From: Betaproteobacteria bacterium CG2_30_68_42
GTDB taxonomy: Bacteria > Pseudomonadota > Gammaproteobacteria > Burkholderiales > Rhodocyclaceae
Assembly (NCBI GenBank): GCA_001872285.1
Contig: MNXU01000057.1
Span: 1 to 35,204 of the forward strand
DNA: 35,204 nt
Direction of reading: 5' to 3'
In this document: piece by piece, positions 25,069 through 35,017 of the stretch
Numbering within the stretch: position 1 is the first letter of the stretch
Layout: each line of letters begins with the position of its first letter
Translations under genes and position numbers: made by a program
Notes under the pieces: model-generated
Databases searched by the model: none
What the model was told of the DNA's origin: nothing
Seen by the model: the letters and a program-made list of their open reading frames with translations, nothing else

Positions 25069-26031
25069 CTACCTCGGTGCGAGACCGTCGGCGACGCCCT
25101 TGAGGGCCCGTCCCGGAACCTCTCCGACGACCGTCACGACATGATCCCCGAGGACGCGCTGATAGGCCTGAACGCCGCCCGAGCGGTCGAATCCCTCGCG
25201 CGGGCGCTCGCCGCGCGCGGGCGCGACCTCGATGAAAACCGAGATCGCCGCCATCCCGTCCGTGAACACGTAGTGCATCGCCTCGCGGTCATCGTCGCGC
25301 AGGCGCAGTTTCACCCCGGCGCTGCGGGCGAATCCGGGCGGCAGGAAGCGGAACGCCCAGCGATCGTCCGTGCCGATTCTCTCCACCGCCCGGGTGTTGT
25401 AGACCTGCCAGTTCGCAGTCTGAGCGGCGAAGCGCGAGGTCAGCGCCTCCGGGGGGATCGGTACGCCGACCTGAACTTCGGTGAAGCCGAACTGCTCCAC
25501 GACTCCGCCGTTCTCGTCCACGGTACGCAGCTTGAGCAGCAGGCCGCTCGCGCGCTCGGCCCACAGCCGGTATCCGAACCGCATCCGGTCCCTGGGCTCC
25601 ATCACCAGCACCAGCGCATCGCGTCCGGCGACGCGGTCGGCGGCGCTCGCCTTCACGCGGTAGTTGCGCGTCACCCGATCCATCGCCTCGCGGGGAAGCG
25701 CGGGGAATGCCCGCCGCGCCTGATGCTGGATCAGCACCATGCGCTCGGCCGGGAGATAGCACTTGACTTCGTCATCCACGCGGACGAGTTCGCGCGGACT
25801 GCCGTCCAGCACTTCCAGCTTCTCGCGCTCGATATGGCCGTCGTAATAATGAGCGATGCGCGAGGTCTCGGAATTCGCACCCCGCTGATAGGTGAAGGTT
25901 CCGATGTAGTTGAGTTTCTGCGCGGCCGAAGCGATCCGTTCCAGCCATGCGAAGGCATCGGCGGCCGGCTCGGCCTGTGCGGAAAACGCGATGGTGCCGC
26001 AAGCGGCGATCAGCGCCACCGTCCCTCTCAT
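25069..26031 (-). CDS. rseB: Sigma-E factor regulatory protein RseB (MucB)
   Basis: The periplasmic protein that binds RseA and shields it from cleavage, and that senses lipopolysaccharide or lipoprotein signals. The 320-residue protein has a signal peptide (about 1-20, ending AQA), then the MucB/RseB lipid-binding fold (AAQKLNYIGTFTYQRG, RIAHYYDGH) and the C-terminal domain. ATG overlaps the rseA stop (ATGA). Order rpoE-rseA-rseB-rseC-mucD is conserved. Confidence 0.94.
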   Translation of the reverse strand: MRGTVALIAACGTIAFSAQAEPAADAFAWLERIASAAQKLNYIGTFTYQRGANSETSRIAHYYDGHIEREKLEVLDGSPRELVRVDDEVKCYLPAERMVLIQHQARRAFPALPREAMDRVTRNYRVKASAADRVAGRDALVLVMEPRDRMRFGYRLWAERASGLLLKLRTVDENGGVVEQFGFTEVQVGVPIPPEALTSRFAAQTANWQVYNTRAVERIGTDDRWAFRFLPPGFARSAGVKLRLRDDDREAMHYVFTDGMAAISVFIEVAPARGERPREGFDRSGGVQAYQRVLGDHVVTVVGEVPGRALKGVADGLAPR

Positions 26032-26603
26032 TTCGCGGCGCCCGTCTCCGAAACCACGCGCAGATATTGCGCGATACCCTGGAAGTTGGGCGAGTAGCCC
26101 TGATGGGCGAACAAGTAAGCCAGCCGGTTCGGCGGCATCTTCTCCGTGCCCGCGGACGCCTGCACCGGCTCGCTTGCCGGCGGCGCTACGGCGGACTTCA
26201 CGACGGCGACCGGCACGACGGGTTGCGCGACCGCGACCGGCGCCACCATCGGCGCGACCGCGACCGCCGGCTGCGACGGCTCGTTCTGCGACACGCCGAC
26301 CGCGAACCAGCCGACCAGGGCCACCCCGGCGACCGATGCCGCCGCGGTCAGCAGCGGGTGCCGCAATGCGGATCGTCGCCGCAGGGGCGCGGCGACGATC
26401 ATTGGCTCGCCGGCCAGACGATCCATCACCCTGCGCGTGAAATCGGCCGGCAGCGGGTCGAGGCCGCGCAGCGCATCTCCGATCGCGCAGTACGTTTCCC
26501 ATTCCTGTCGCAGGATGGGGTCGCGGCACAGCGCGCCGATCGCCTGCGCCTGCGCCGCCTCGTCGAGCTCCTCGTCCATCAGCGCCGATACTTCAGTCTT
26601 CAT
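26028..26603 (-). CDS. rseA: Anti-sigma-E factor RseA (MucA)
   Basis: An inner-membrane anti-sigma factor that sequesters sigma-E until regulated proteolysis. The 191-residue protein has the N-terminal sigma-binding part (MKTEVSALMDEELDE, WETYCAIGDALRG), one transmembrane helix at about 84-104, and a periplasmic region with a long Ala/Val/Pro-rich linker (about 112-150). The end LVFAHQ-like segment AYLFAHQGYSPNFQG is the RseB-binding part. Three bases separate it from rpoE. Confidence 0.93.
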   Translation of the reverse strand: MKTEVSALMDEELDEAAQAQAIGALCRDPILRQEWETYCAIGDALRGLDPLPADFTRRVMDRLAGEPMIVAAPLRRRSALRHPLLTAAASVAGVALVGWFAVGVSQNEPSQPAVAVAPMVAPVAVAQPVVPVAVVKSAVAPPASEPVQASAGTEKMPPNRLAYLFAHQGYSPNFQGIAQYLRVVSETGAAK

Positions 26604-26606
26604 GGC

Positions 26607-27206
26607 CTACCACCTCTTGTCCGGAGCAATGTCCAGCAGCGGCCGCAGTTTCTCGGCCACCGCTTCGCGGGCGCGGAAGATCCTGGAGCGCACGGTGCCG
26701 ATCGGGCAGTCCATGATCTTCGCGATTTCCTCATAACTCAGACCCTCGATTTCACGCAGGACGATCGCGGTGCGCAGATCCTCGGGCAGGACTTCCATCG
26801 CCGCATTGACCGTGTTGCCCATCTGCTTCGACAGCAGCATGTTCTCCGGCGTGTTGATGTCCCGGAGCTGATCGCCTTCCTCGAAGTTCTCCGCCTCGTC
26901 CGCGTCGAAAGCGGTCGATGTCGGCGCACGCCGGTTTTGCGATACCAGGTAGTTCTTGGCGGTGTTCACGCCGATCCTGTAGAGCCAAGTGTAGAACGCG
27001 CTGTCGCCGCGGAAGCTCGGCAATGCCCGATAAGCCTTGATGAAGGCCTCCTGAGTCACGTCTTCGACCTCGGCCGGATCACGGATGAGGCGCGAGAGCA
27101 GGCGAGCCAGCTTCCGCTGATACTTGCCGACGAGAAGACCGAAAGCCTTCTTGTCACCTCGTTGCGCGCGCTCGACCAGTGCCTGGTCTGCTTCGCGGTC
27201 TGCCAT
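26607..27206 (-). CDS. rpoE: RNA polymerase sigma-E factor (RpoE/AlgU)
   Basis: The envelope-stress sigma factor. Its 199 residues show region 2 (GKYQRKLARLLSRLIRDPAEVEDVTQEAFIKAY, FYTWLYRIGVNTAKNYLV) and region 4 (LPEDLRTAIVLREIEGLSYEEIAKIMDCPIGTVRSRIFRAREA) typical of RpoE/AlgU. It heads the rseA-rseB-rseC-mucD operon. A GAACT-N16-TCTG promoter upstream fits its own recognition sequence, indicating autoregulation. Confidence 0.97.
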   Translation of the reverse strand: MADREADQALVERAQRGDKKAFGLLVGKYQRKLARLLSRLIRDPAEVEDVTQEAFIKAYRALPSFRGDSAFYTWLYRIGVNTAKNYLVSQNRRAPTSTAFDADEAENFEEGDQLRDINTPENMLLSKQMGNTVNAAMEVLPEDLRTAIVLREIEGLSYEEIAKIMDCPIGTVRSRIFRAREAVAEKLRPLLDIAPDKRW

Positions 27207-27294
27207 GTGTGGTTATTGTGTTGCCCCCTGATGGGCAGCGCGAAGTATACCCGAGCCACCCGCCGAAGCCCTGCAGTGACCGGCCAACACCTGC

Positions 27295-27322
27295 ACAGAC
27301 CGGGCATCCCGCGAATAGTTCA
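27295..27322 (-). promoter_or_regulatory. Sigma-E-type promoter of rpoE
   Basis: Read leftward, TGAACTA (27322-27316), a 16-bp spacer and TCTGT (27299-27295) match the sigma-E consensus GGAACTT-N16-TCTGA at all but three positions. It lies about 90 bp before the rpoE start. Autoregulation from such a promoter is well known for rpoE operons. The 227-bp rpoE-nadB gap shows no other gene. Confidence 0.7.
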
Positions 27323-27433
27323 TATCGCTCCAGGGTTAATGCATCGGCGCGCGGCGCACGCCTTCGCGGCGGGCTCGAAGGGCATCCCCTTCGTGCTATA
27401 TTCCACGCGGGTTTTCGATGGAAGGGGTTGGCG

Positions 27434-29062
27434 GTGCTCTCGTTCGACGTGGTCGTGATCGGCAGCGGACTGGCGGGGCAGTCGGTGGCGCTGCGGCTCG
27501 CGGACCGTTTCCGCGTCGCCCTGGTGACGAAGCGGCGGCTGGAAGACTCGGCCTCCGCGCGCGCCCAGGGAGGGATCGCGGCGGTGCTCGATACCGATGA
27601 TTCGGTCGAAGAGCATATCCGCGATACGCTGATTGCCGGGGCCGGCCTGTGCGATCCCGCCGCCACGCGCTTCACCGTCGAGCACGGCAATGCCGCGATC
27701 CGCTGGCTCATCGCGCAGGGCGTGCGCTTCACGCGCGACGAGCACACCACGCTGGGCTATCACCTCACCCGTGAAGGCGGCCACAGCCACCGGCGGATCA
27801 TCCATTCCACCGACGCCACCGGCAACGAGGTGCAGCAGACGCTGGCCGCGAAGGTGCGGGCCCATCCCGACATCTCGATCTTCGAGAACCACGTCGCGAT
27901 CGATCTGGTGACGGGCGCCAAGCTCGGGCGGCCCGAGCTGGGCTGCGCCGGCGCCTACGTGCTCGATACGGTGCAGGACCGCGTGCGCAGCTTCAGCGCG
28001 CCGCACACGGTGCTCGCCACCGGCGGCGTGGGCAAGGTCTATCTGTACACGACCAATCCGGACACCGCCACCGGGGACGGCATCGCGATGGCCTGGCGCG
28101 CCGGCGCCCACGTGGCCAACATGGAATTCATCCAGTTCCATCCGACCTGCCTCTACCACCCCCGGGCCGGCTCGTTCCTGATCAGCGAAGCGGTTCGGGG
28201 CGAAGGCGGCCTGCTCAGGTTGCCGGACGGCACGCGCTTCATGCCCGAGCACGATGCACGCGCCGAACTCGCGCCGCGCGACATCGTCGCCCGCGCGATC
28301 GACTTCGAAATGAAGAAACGCGGACTCGACTGCGTGTTCCTCGACATCACCCACAAGCCCGCCGGTTTCGTCGAGGAGCACTTTCCCAACATCCACAAGC
28401 GCTGCCTGTCGTTCGGCATCGACATGACCCGCGAGCCCATTCCGGTCGTGCCTGCCGCGCACTACGCCTGCGGCGGGGTACTCACCGATCTCGACGCTCG
28501 CAGCAACGTCGAAGGACTGTATGTGGTCGGCGAAACCGCGTGCACCGGCCTGCACGGCGCCAACCGGCTCGCCAGCAACTCGCTGCTCGAATGCCTGGTG
28601 TTCGGAGAGGCCGCGGCAAGGCACATCGCGGCGGCGCCGAAGAAGGACGCACCGCCGCTGCCGCAGTGGGACGAGAGCCGAGTGAGCGACGCGGACGAGC
28701 AGATCGTGATCTCGCACAACTGGGAGGAACTGCGGCGCTTCATGTGGGACTACGTCGGCATCGTGCGCACCAACCGGCGGCTCCAGCGCGCCATGCACCG
28801 AATCCGTCTGCTGCGGCACGAAATCGACGAGTACTACTCGAATTTCCGCGTAAGCAACGATCTCGTCGAGCTGCGTAACCTCGTGCTCACCGCCGACCTC
28901 ATCGTCCGCTGCGCGATGAAGCGGCACGAGAGCCGCGGGCTGCATTTCAGCCGCGACTACCCGGAAACCGCCGCGATCGCACGCAAGACCGTGCTGCGCA
29001 ATCCGCTCAGCCCGCGGCCGCCTTTTCGGCGCGCCAGCGCAGCCAGGTCTTCAGCGTCCTGA
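27434..29062 (+). CDS. nadB: L-aspartate oxidase
   Basis: The FAD enzyme that oxidises L-aspartate to iminoaspartate, the first step of NAD synthesis with NadA. The 542 residues equal the normal length. The FAD motif FDVVVIGSGLAGQS (4-17), SASARAQGGIAA, the active-site stretch HSHRRIIH, EFIQFHPT, RGEGG and HGANRLASNSLLE are present. GTG 27434 with AAGGGG at 27422-27427 gives the usual start. It is the only rightward gene between 12970 and 35204. Its last 56 bp overlap the ygfX-like gene on the other strand, where the tail is Arg/Ser/Pro-rich. Confidence 0.96.
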   Translation: MLSFDVVVIGSGLAGQSVALRLADRFRVALVTKRRLEDSASARAQGGIAAVLDTDDSVEEHIRDTLIAGAGLCDPAATRFTVEHGNAAIRWLIAQGVRFTRDEHTTLGYHLTREGGHSHRRIIHSTDATGNEVQQTLAAKVRAHPDISIFENHVAIDLVTGAKLGRPELGCAGAYVLDTVQDRVRSFSAPHTVLATGGVGKVYLYTTNPDTATGDGIAMAWRAGAHVANMEFIQFHPTCLYHPRAGSFLISEAVRGEGGLLRLPDGTRFMPEHDARAELAPRDIVARAIDFEMKKRGLDCVFLDITHKPAGFVEEHFPNIHKRCLSFGIDMTREPIPVVPAAHYACGGVLTDLDARSNVEGLYVVGETACTGLHGANRLASNSLLECLVFGEAAARHIAAAPKKDAPPLPQWDESRVSDADEQIVISHNWEELRRFMWDYVGIVRTNRRLQRAMHRIRLLRHEIDEYYSNFRVSNDLVELRNLVLTADLIVRCAMKRHESRGLHFSRDYPETAAIARKTVLRNPLSPRPPFRRASAARSSAS

Positions 29063-29441
29063 AATCGTCCGCCTCGCACGAATCGGAAACAACGGCGATT
29101 GCGCGCGTGCGCCCGCCCGCCTGAGGGCGCGCGAGGATCACCGCCGCCCGCGGAAACACGCGGGTCGCCGGCAGAACCCGCGCGCCGATTTCGTTGCCCG
29201 CCGAATCCCGCAGCCACAGGCTGCCGTCATCGAGCAGGCGCAGGGCCTCGACACCGAGCGCGCCCCGGCGCCGCCAGAGCATCAGGCCGCGCGAGGCCGC
29301 CGCCGCCACCGCGAGCGCGAGCAGCACGCGCACCGGCAACCGCAGCTCCGCTATCGTCACGCTCGCGCCCGCGACGAGATGCAGCGCGAGAAGGTACAGG
29401 CCCAGCGATGGGGAGCGGCGAAGCGGCACCGTCCGCCCCAC
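29007..29441 (-). CDS. YgfX-like membrane protein
   Basis: A 144-residue protein with two N-terminal hydrophobic helices (about 13-32 and 35-54) and a small C-terminal domain (LRLLDDGSLWLRDSAGNEIGARVLP, RAAVILARPQ). This fits the YgfX (CptA) family of inner-membrane proteins that in E. coli pair with SdhE and affect division. No sdhE gene is adjacent here. It uses GTG and starts 11 bases after fabF. Assignment rests on topology and weak sequence likeness. Confidence 0.7.
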   Translation of the reverse strand: MGRTVPLRRSPSLGLYLLALHLVAGASVTIAELRLPVRVLLALAVAAAASRGLMLWRRRGALGVEALRLLDDGSLWLRDSAGNEIGARVLPATRVFPRAAVILARPQAGGRTRAIAVVSDSCEADDFRTLKTWLRWRAEKAAAG

Positions 29442-29452
29442 GGCCGCCGTCC

Positions 29453-30691
<1,239 letters not shown>

Positions 30692-30716
30692 TCTCGGCTC
30701 CGGAGCGGAAAGACCG

Positions 30717-30956
30717 TTACTGCTTGACGTGCGCGGCGACGTAGTCCACGGCCTGCTGGACGGTGGTGATCTTCTCCGCTTCCTCGTCGGGGATCTCGCA
30801 CTCGAATTCCTCTTCGAGCGCCATCACCAGTTCGACGGTATCCAGCGAATCGGCGCCCAGGTCATCCACGAACGAGGACTCGTTCTTGACCTCGGCCTCT
30901 TTGACGCCGAGCTGTTCCGCGACGATCTTCTTGACCTTTTGTTCGATACTCTCCAT
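30717..30956 (-). CDS. acpP: Acyl carrier protein
   Basis: A 79-residue acidic carrier of acyl chains. The phosphopantetheine attachment serine is in GADSLDTVE (Ser37). A strong Shine-Dalgarno AGGAAGGAGG (30959-30968) precedes the ATG, fitting its high abundance. AcpS, encoded at 16443, would modify it. The 84-bp gap to fabG may hold its own promoter, but no convincing hexamer pair is seen. Confidence 0.98.
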   Translation of the reverse strand: MESIEQKVKKIVAEQLGVKEAEVKNESSFVDDLGADSLDTVELVMALEEEFECEIPDEEAEKITTVQQAVDYVAAHVKQ

Positions 30957-31040
30957 GTTGCCTCCTTCCTGTGGATCGCGTGGGACGCGAAAAAGCGGCG
31001 GTAGTTTAACAGAACGCTGCGCGCCAACGGCCCGCCGGCG

Positions 31041-31790
31041 TCATTGCATGCGCAAACCGCCATTGACGTGGATCGTCGCTCCGGTGATGTAGGCGGCTGC
31101 GGGCGATGCGAGGAAGGCCACGGCCGCGGCGATCTCCTCCGGCTGCGCCATCCGGCCGAGCGGGATTTCGCGCAGCAGCGCCTGGCGCTGCGCCGGCGCG
31201 AGCACGCGCGTCATGTCGGTATCGACGAAGCCGGGCGCGACGCAATTCACCGTGATCGAGCGCGAGCCCACCTCGCGCGCAAGGCTGCGCGTGAGCCCCT
31301 CGACGCCCGCCTTCGCCGCGGCGTAGTTCGCCTGGCCCGCATTGCCGCTGGCCGCAACCACCGAGGTGATGTTGATGATGCGCCCGGCGCGCGCCCGGAT
31401 CATCCCGCGCAGGACCGCCCGGCACAGCCGGAACACGGCGCTCAGATCCGTATCCAGCACAGCCGCCCAGTCCTCGTCCTTCATGCGCAGCACAAGGCCG
31501 TCGCGAGTGACGCCGGCGTTATTGACCAGGATGGTGACCGCGCCGGCACGCTTCTCGATGGCGGCGACGAGCGCATCGCCTGCGGCCGCATCGCGCACAT
31601 CGAGCACCGCGCCGGCGCCGGAATACGCTTCCAGCATCTCGCGGATGCCGTCCGCGCCCGCTTCGGTGGTCGCGGTTCCGGTGACGGCGGCGCCGCGGCG
31701 CGCGAGTTCCTGCGCGATCGCACGCCCGATGCCGCGGCTCGCCCCCGTCACCAGGGCAGCCTTCCCCGAAAGTTCGCATTGCGCGCTCAT
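31041..31790 (-). CDS. fabG: 3-oxoacyl-[ACP] reductase
   Basis: An NADPH-dependent short-chain dehydrogenase that reduces 3-oxoacyl-ACP. The 249-residue protein has TGASRGIG (cofactor, about 15-22), NNAG, and the catalytic Ser-Tyr-Lys in NITSVVAASGN...NYAAAKAG. The end IHVNGGLRM is standard for FabG. ATG 31790 overlaps the fabD stop (ATGA). Confidence 0.96.
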   Translation of the reverse strand: MSAQCELSGKAALVTGASRGIGRAIAQELARRGAAVTGTATTEAGADGIREMLEAYSGAGAVLDVRDAAAGDALVAAIEKRAGAVTILVNNAGVTRDGLVLRMKDEDWAAVLDTDLSAVFRLCRAVLRGMIRARAGRIINITSVVAASGNAGQANYAAAKAGVEGLTRSLAREVGSRSITVNCVAPGFVDTDMTRVLAPAQRQALLREIPLGRMAQPEEIAAAVAFLASPAAAYITGATIHVNGGLRMQ

Positions 31791-32722
31791 GCGCCTGCAA
31801 GCTCCGCGAGCGCGCGGTCGAGCGATGCCGCGTCGCACAGCGCGACTCCGGCGAGCGCCGGGTCGATGCGCCGGACGAGCGGCGCGAGCACCTTGCCGGG
31901 GCCGCACTCATAGACATGCGAAACGCCTTCCCGCGCCATGAGGCGGATCGTCTCCACCCAGCGCACCGGAGAATGCGCCTGGCGCACCAGCGCATCGGCG
32001 ATGCGGCTGGGATCCTCCCACACGGCGGCGTCCGCGTTCTGCACGACCGGAATGCGCGGCGCGCAGAGCTTCAGTCCCGCGAGCCGCTGCGCGAGCCGCT
32101 CGCCGACCGGACGCATCAGGGAACAATGGAAGGGCGCGCTCACCGGCAGCATCACCGCACGCTTCGCGCCGCGCGCCTTCGCCGCCTCCGCCGCGCGCGC
32201 CACCGCCGCCGCATGGCCCGCAATCACCGTCTGGCCCGGCGCATTGAAGTTCACCGCTTCGACGACTTCGCCCTGCGCGGCCGCGGCGCACGCGGCACGG
32301 ACTGCCTCGTCGTCCAGTCCCAGAATCGCGGCCATCGCTCCGATGCCTTCGGGTACCGCCTCCTGCATCGCACGCGAGCGCAGTTCGACGAGCCGGACGG
32401 CATCGCCGAAGCCGATCGCCTCCGCCGCCACCAGCGCGGCAAACTCGCCGAGGCTGTGTCCCGCCACCAGCGCCGGGGCCGCACCGCCCCGACTGCGCCA
32501 CAGCCGCCACACCGCGACGTCGGCCGCGAGCATCAGGGGCTGGGTGTTCACCGTCTGGTTCAGCAGCTCGTGCGGGCCCTCGGCGGCGAGCCCCCACAGG
32601 TCGCGACCGAGCGCTTCGGAGGCTTCCTCGAAGGTCGAACGGAGCACCGGCGCATCCCCGTATGCGGACATCATCCCGATCGACTGGGAGCCCTGTCCCG
32701 GAAATACAAATGCGAAAGTCAT
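31787..32722 (-). CDS. fabD: Malonyl-CoA-ACP transacylase
   Basis: Loads malonyl groups onto ACP. The 311-residue protein starts TFAFVFPGQGSQ; the catalytic serine is in GHSLGEFAAL, and the histidine in APFHCSLM completes the dyad. The oxyanion-hole GQGSQ is at the N-terminus. It lies between fabH, 14 bases upstream, and fabG, which it overlaps by four bases. Confidence 0.97.
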   Translation of the reverse strand: MTFAFVFPGQGSQSIGMMSAYGDAPVLRSTFEEASEALGRDLWGLAAEGPHELLNQTVNTQPLMLAADVAVWRLWRSRGGAAPALVAGHSLGEFAALVAAEAIGFGDAVRLVELRSRAMQEAVPEGIGAMAAILGLDDEAVRAACAAAAQGEVVEAVNFNAPGQTVIAGHAAAVARAAEAAKARGAKRAVMLPVSAPFHCSLMRPVGERLAQRLAGLKLCAPRIPVVQNADAAVWEDPSRIADALVRQAHSPVRWVETIRLMAREGVSHVYECGPGKVLAPLVRRIDPALAGVALCDAASLDRALAELAGA

Positions 32723-32736
32723 GACGGCCGATGCAT

Positions 32737-33702
32737 TCAGAGTCTCAGCAGCACGGCACCCCAGGTGAAACCGCCGCCGACCGCCTCGAGCAGGACGCTG
32801 TCGCCGGCGCCGATGCGGCCGTCGCGCCACGCCGCGTCGAGCGCAAGCGGAATCGAGGCCGCCGAGGTGTTGCCGTGCTCGGCCACCGTCGAGATCACCT
32901 TGTCCATGCCCAGGCCGAGACGCTTGGCGGTCGCCTGCAGGATGCGCACGTTGGCCTGGTGCGGAACGATCCAGTCGAGCTCGGTTCGCGCCATTCCGGC
33001 GGCGGCGAGCACCTCGAGCGCGACATCGCCGAGCACCTTCACCGCCAGCTTGAACACCGCCGGCCCGTCCATCTGCACATAGGGCGAACCGACCACATGC
33101 CCGCCGCATACGGTGCCCGGCACCGAGAGCAGATGCTCGAAGCTGCCGTCGGCGTGCAGCGCGCTCGAAAGAACGCCCGGCGCATCGGCGGCCTGCAGGA
33201 TCACCGCGCCGGCACCATCGCCGAACAGCACGCAGGTCGAGCGGTCCTTCCAGTCGAGGATGCGCGAGAAGATCTCGGCGCCCACCACCAGCGCGCAGCG
33301 GTGGCTGCCGGAGCGGATGAATTTCTCCGCGGTCGCCAGCGCGTAGACGAACCCCGAGCACACCGCGTGTACGTCGAACGCAGCGGCGCCATGAATGCCC
33401 AGGCGCGACTGAAGAAGGCAGGCGGTACTCGGGAAGATCATGTCGGGAGTCGAAGTCGCGAGCACGATGAGGTCGATCGCGCCGGGATCGATGCCCGCAT
33501 CTGCCATCGCCGCGCGGCTCGCTTCGAACGCGAGATCGGCCGTGGTCTGGGTCTCGCCGGCGAAGTGGCGGTTGCGGATCCCGCTGCGCTCCACGATCCA
33601 CGCATCGCTGCTGTCGATGCCGCGCGCGGCAATGAGCTCCGTGTTGCTCACCGGAGCTCCGGGAAGGCAACTGCCCATGCCCACGATCCGGGAGAATTTC
33701 AT
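32737..33702 (-). CDS. fabH: 3-oxoacyl-[ACP] synthase III
   Basis: Starts fatty-acid synthesis by condensing acetyl-CoA with malonyl-ACP. The 321-residue protein carries the Cys-His-Asn triad in [18 protein letters not shown] and EHGNTSAAS. The N-terminal IVGMGSCLP and C-terminal [11 protein letters not shown] motifs are typical. It sits 19 bases downstream of plsX. Confidence 0.97.
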   Translation of the reverse strand: MKFSRIVGMGSCLPGAPVSNTELIAARGIDSSDAWIVERSGIRNRHFAGETQTTADLAFEASRAAMADAGIDPGAIDLIVLATSTPDMIFPSTACLLQSRLGIHGAAAFDVHAVCSGFVYALATAEKFIRSGSHRCALVVGAEIFSRILDWKDRSTCVLFGDGAGAVILQAADAPGVLSSALHADGSFEHLLSVPGTVCGGHVVGSPYVQMDGPAVFKLAVKVLGDVALEVLAAAGMARTELDWIVPHQANVRILQATAKRLGLGMDKVISTVAEHGNTSAASIPLALDAAWRDGRIGAGDSVLLEAVGGGFTWGAVLLRL

Positions 33703-33721
33703 GGCCGGTTCCGTGGCTCGG

Positions 33722-34732
33722 TCACGCCGCGGCAGCCTGGTTCATCCGTGCGCTGATGCGCTCGAGCAGGCCGTTGCGCACCGCCTCTGCGGCGCGCGCG
33801 ATCGCCTGCTCGAATGCGTAGGCGTCGGCCGAGCCGTGGCTCTTCACCACCACGCCGCGCAGCCCGAGCAGGCTGGCACCGTTGTAGGCGCGGTGATCGA
33901 TGCGGCGCTTGAAGCCGCGCAGCGCCGGCGCCGCGGCGAGCGCGCCCAGCCGGGTCAGCCAGTTGCGCTCGAATTCCTCGCGCAGGAAGGTGACGATCAT
34001 CTGCGCGAGGCCTTCCGAAGTCTTGAGCGCGACATTGCCGACGAAGCCGTCGCACACCACCACGTCGGTCGTGCCCCGGTAGATGTCGTCGCCTTCCACG
34101 TTGCCGTAGAAATTCAGCCCGGAGGCGCGCAGCAGCTCGCCGGCGCGCTTGACGACTTCGTTGCCCTTGATCGCCTCCTCGCCGATGTTGAGCAGGCCGA
34201 CGCTCGGTCGCTCGCGGTGTTCCAGCGCGGAGACCAGCATCGCTCCCATGATCGCGAACTGGATCAGGTGCTCCGGCGCGCAGTCGACGTTGGCGCCCAG
34301 ATCGAGCACGTAGGTGTGGCCGCGCATGGTCGGCAGGACGCTCGCGATCGCCGGCCGGTCGATGCCCGGGAGCATCTTCAGCACGTAGCGCGAGATCGCC
34401 ATCAGCGCACCGGTGTTGCCCGCGCTCACGCATGCCTGCGCCGCTCCGCTCTTCACGAGATCGACCGCGACGCGCATCGACGAATCCTTCTTCCCGCGCA
34501 GTGCCTGGGCGGGCGCCTCGTCCATCGCGATCAGCTCGGCTGCCTCGCGCAGCCGCGCGCGGCTGCCGAGTGCGAGCCCGATGCGGTCGGCGGCCGGCTC
34601 GATCGCCTCGCGCCGGCCGACGAGGATGACGGAGGCATCCGCATCCCGGCGCAGGAAGTTGCTCGCCGCGGCGAGCGTGATCTCGACCCCGTGGTCCCCG
34701 CCCATGCAGTCGATCGCGATTCTGACGCTCAT
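33722..34732 (-). CDS. plsX: Phosphate acyltransferase PlsX
   Basis: A peripheral membrane enzyme that makes acyl-phosphate from acyl-ACP, feeding glycerolipid synthesis. The 336 residues show [18 protein letters not shown] at the start, [25 protein letters not shown] and [18 protein letters not shown]. It lies between rpmF and fabH, the classic arrangement that links ribosome, lipid and fatty-acid genes. Confidence 0.97.
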   Translation of the reverse strand: MSVRIAIDCMGGDHGVEITLAAASNFLRRDADASVILVGRREAIEPAADRIGLALGSRARLREAAELIAMDEAPAQALRGKKDSSMRVAVDLVKSGAAQACVSAGNTGALMAISRYVLKMLPGIDRPAIASVLPTMRGHTYVLDLGANVDCAPEHLIQFAIMGAMLVSALEHRERPSVGLLNIGEEAIKGNEVVKRAGELLRASGLNFYGNVEGDDIYRGTTDVVVCDGFVGNVALKTSEGLAQMIVTFLREEFERNWLTRLGALAAAPALRGFKRRIDHRAYNGASLLGLRGVVVKSHGSADAYAFEQAIARAAEAVRNGLLERISARMNQAAAA

Positions 34733-34800
34733 CGCATCACTGCCTCGTTCGAGGAGCTGCCCGAGACTGGGCCATGCGTGCCCGTGCGGCGCCGGCCTGC

Positions 34801-34980
34801 TCAGCCCGCCTTGCCCGGGATGACCTTCTTGCCGCGATAGTAACCGGTCGGCGTGATGTGGTGGCGCAGGTGCACTTCCCCAGTCGTCGCTTCCACCGCG
34901 AGCGCCGGCTTGGCGAGGAAGTCGTGGGCACGGTGCATGCCGCGCTTGGAAGGGGACTTCTTGTTCTGCTGGACTGCCAT
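34801..34980 (-). CDS. rpmF: 50S ribosomal protein L32
   Basis: A 59-residue ribosomal protein that begins [20 protein letters not shown], the L32 signature, and ends [14 protein letters not shown]. It lacks the CxxC zinc pairs of the metal-binding L32 form. AGGAGA lies just before the ATG. It is placed between yceD and plsX as in most proteobacteria; 68 bp without a gene separate it from plsX. Confidence 0.97.
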   Translation of the reverse strand: MAVQQNKKSPSKRGMHRAHDFLAKPALAVEATTGEVHLRHHITPTGYYRGKKVIPGKAG

Positions 34981-35017
34981 CAGGTATCTCCTGTCGATTG
35001 TTCGGTACTCCGGCCCG

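Noticed and set aside
30957-31040. A promoter for acpP with TTGGCG as the -35 and TAAACT as the -10
   Set aside because: The spacing is only about 13 bp, too short for a normal sigma-70 promoter.
32723-33670. An in-frame extension of fabD upstream, giving a 627-residue fusion
   Set aside because: The upstream part is an out-of-frame reading of fabH with no family motifs. ATG 32722 gives the normal FabD N-terminus.
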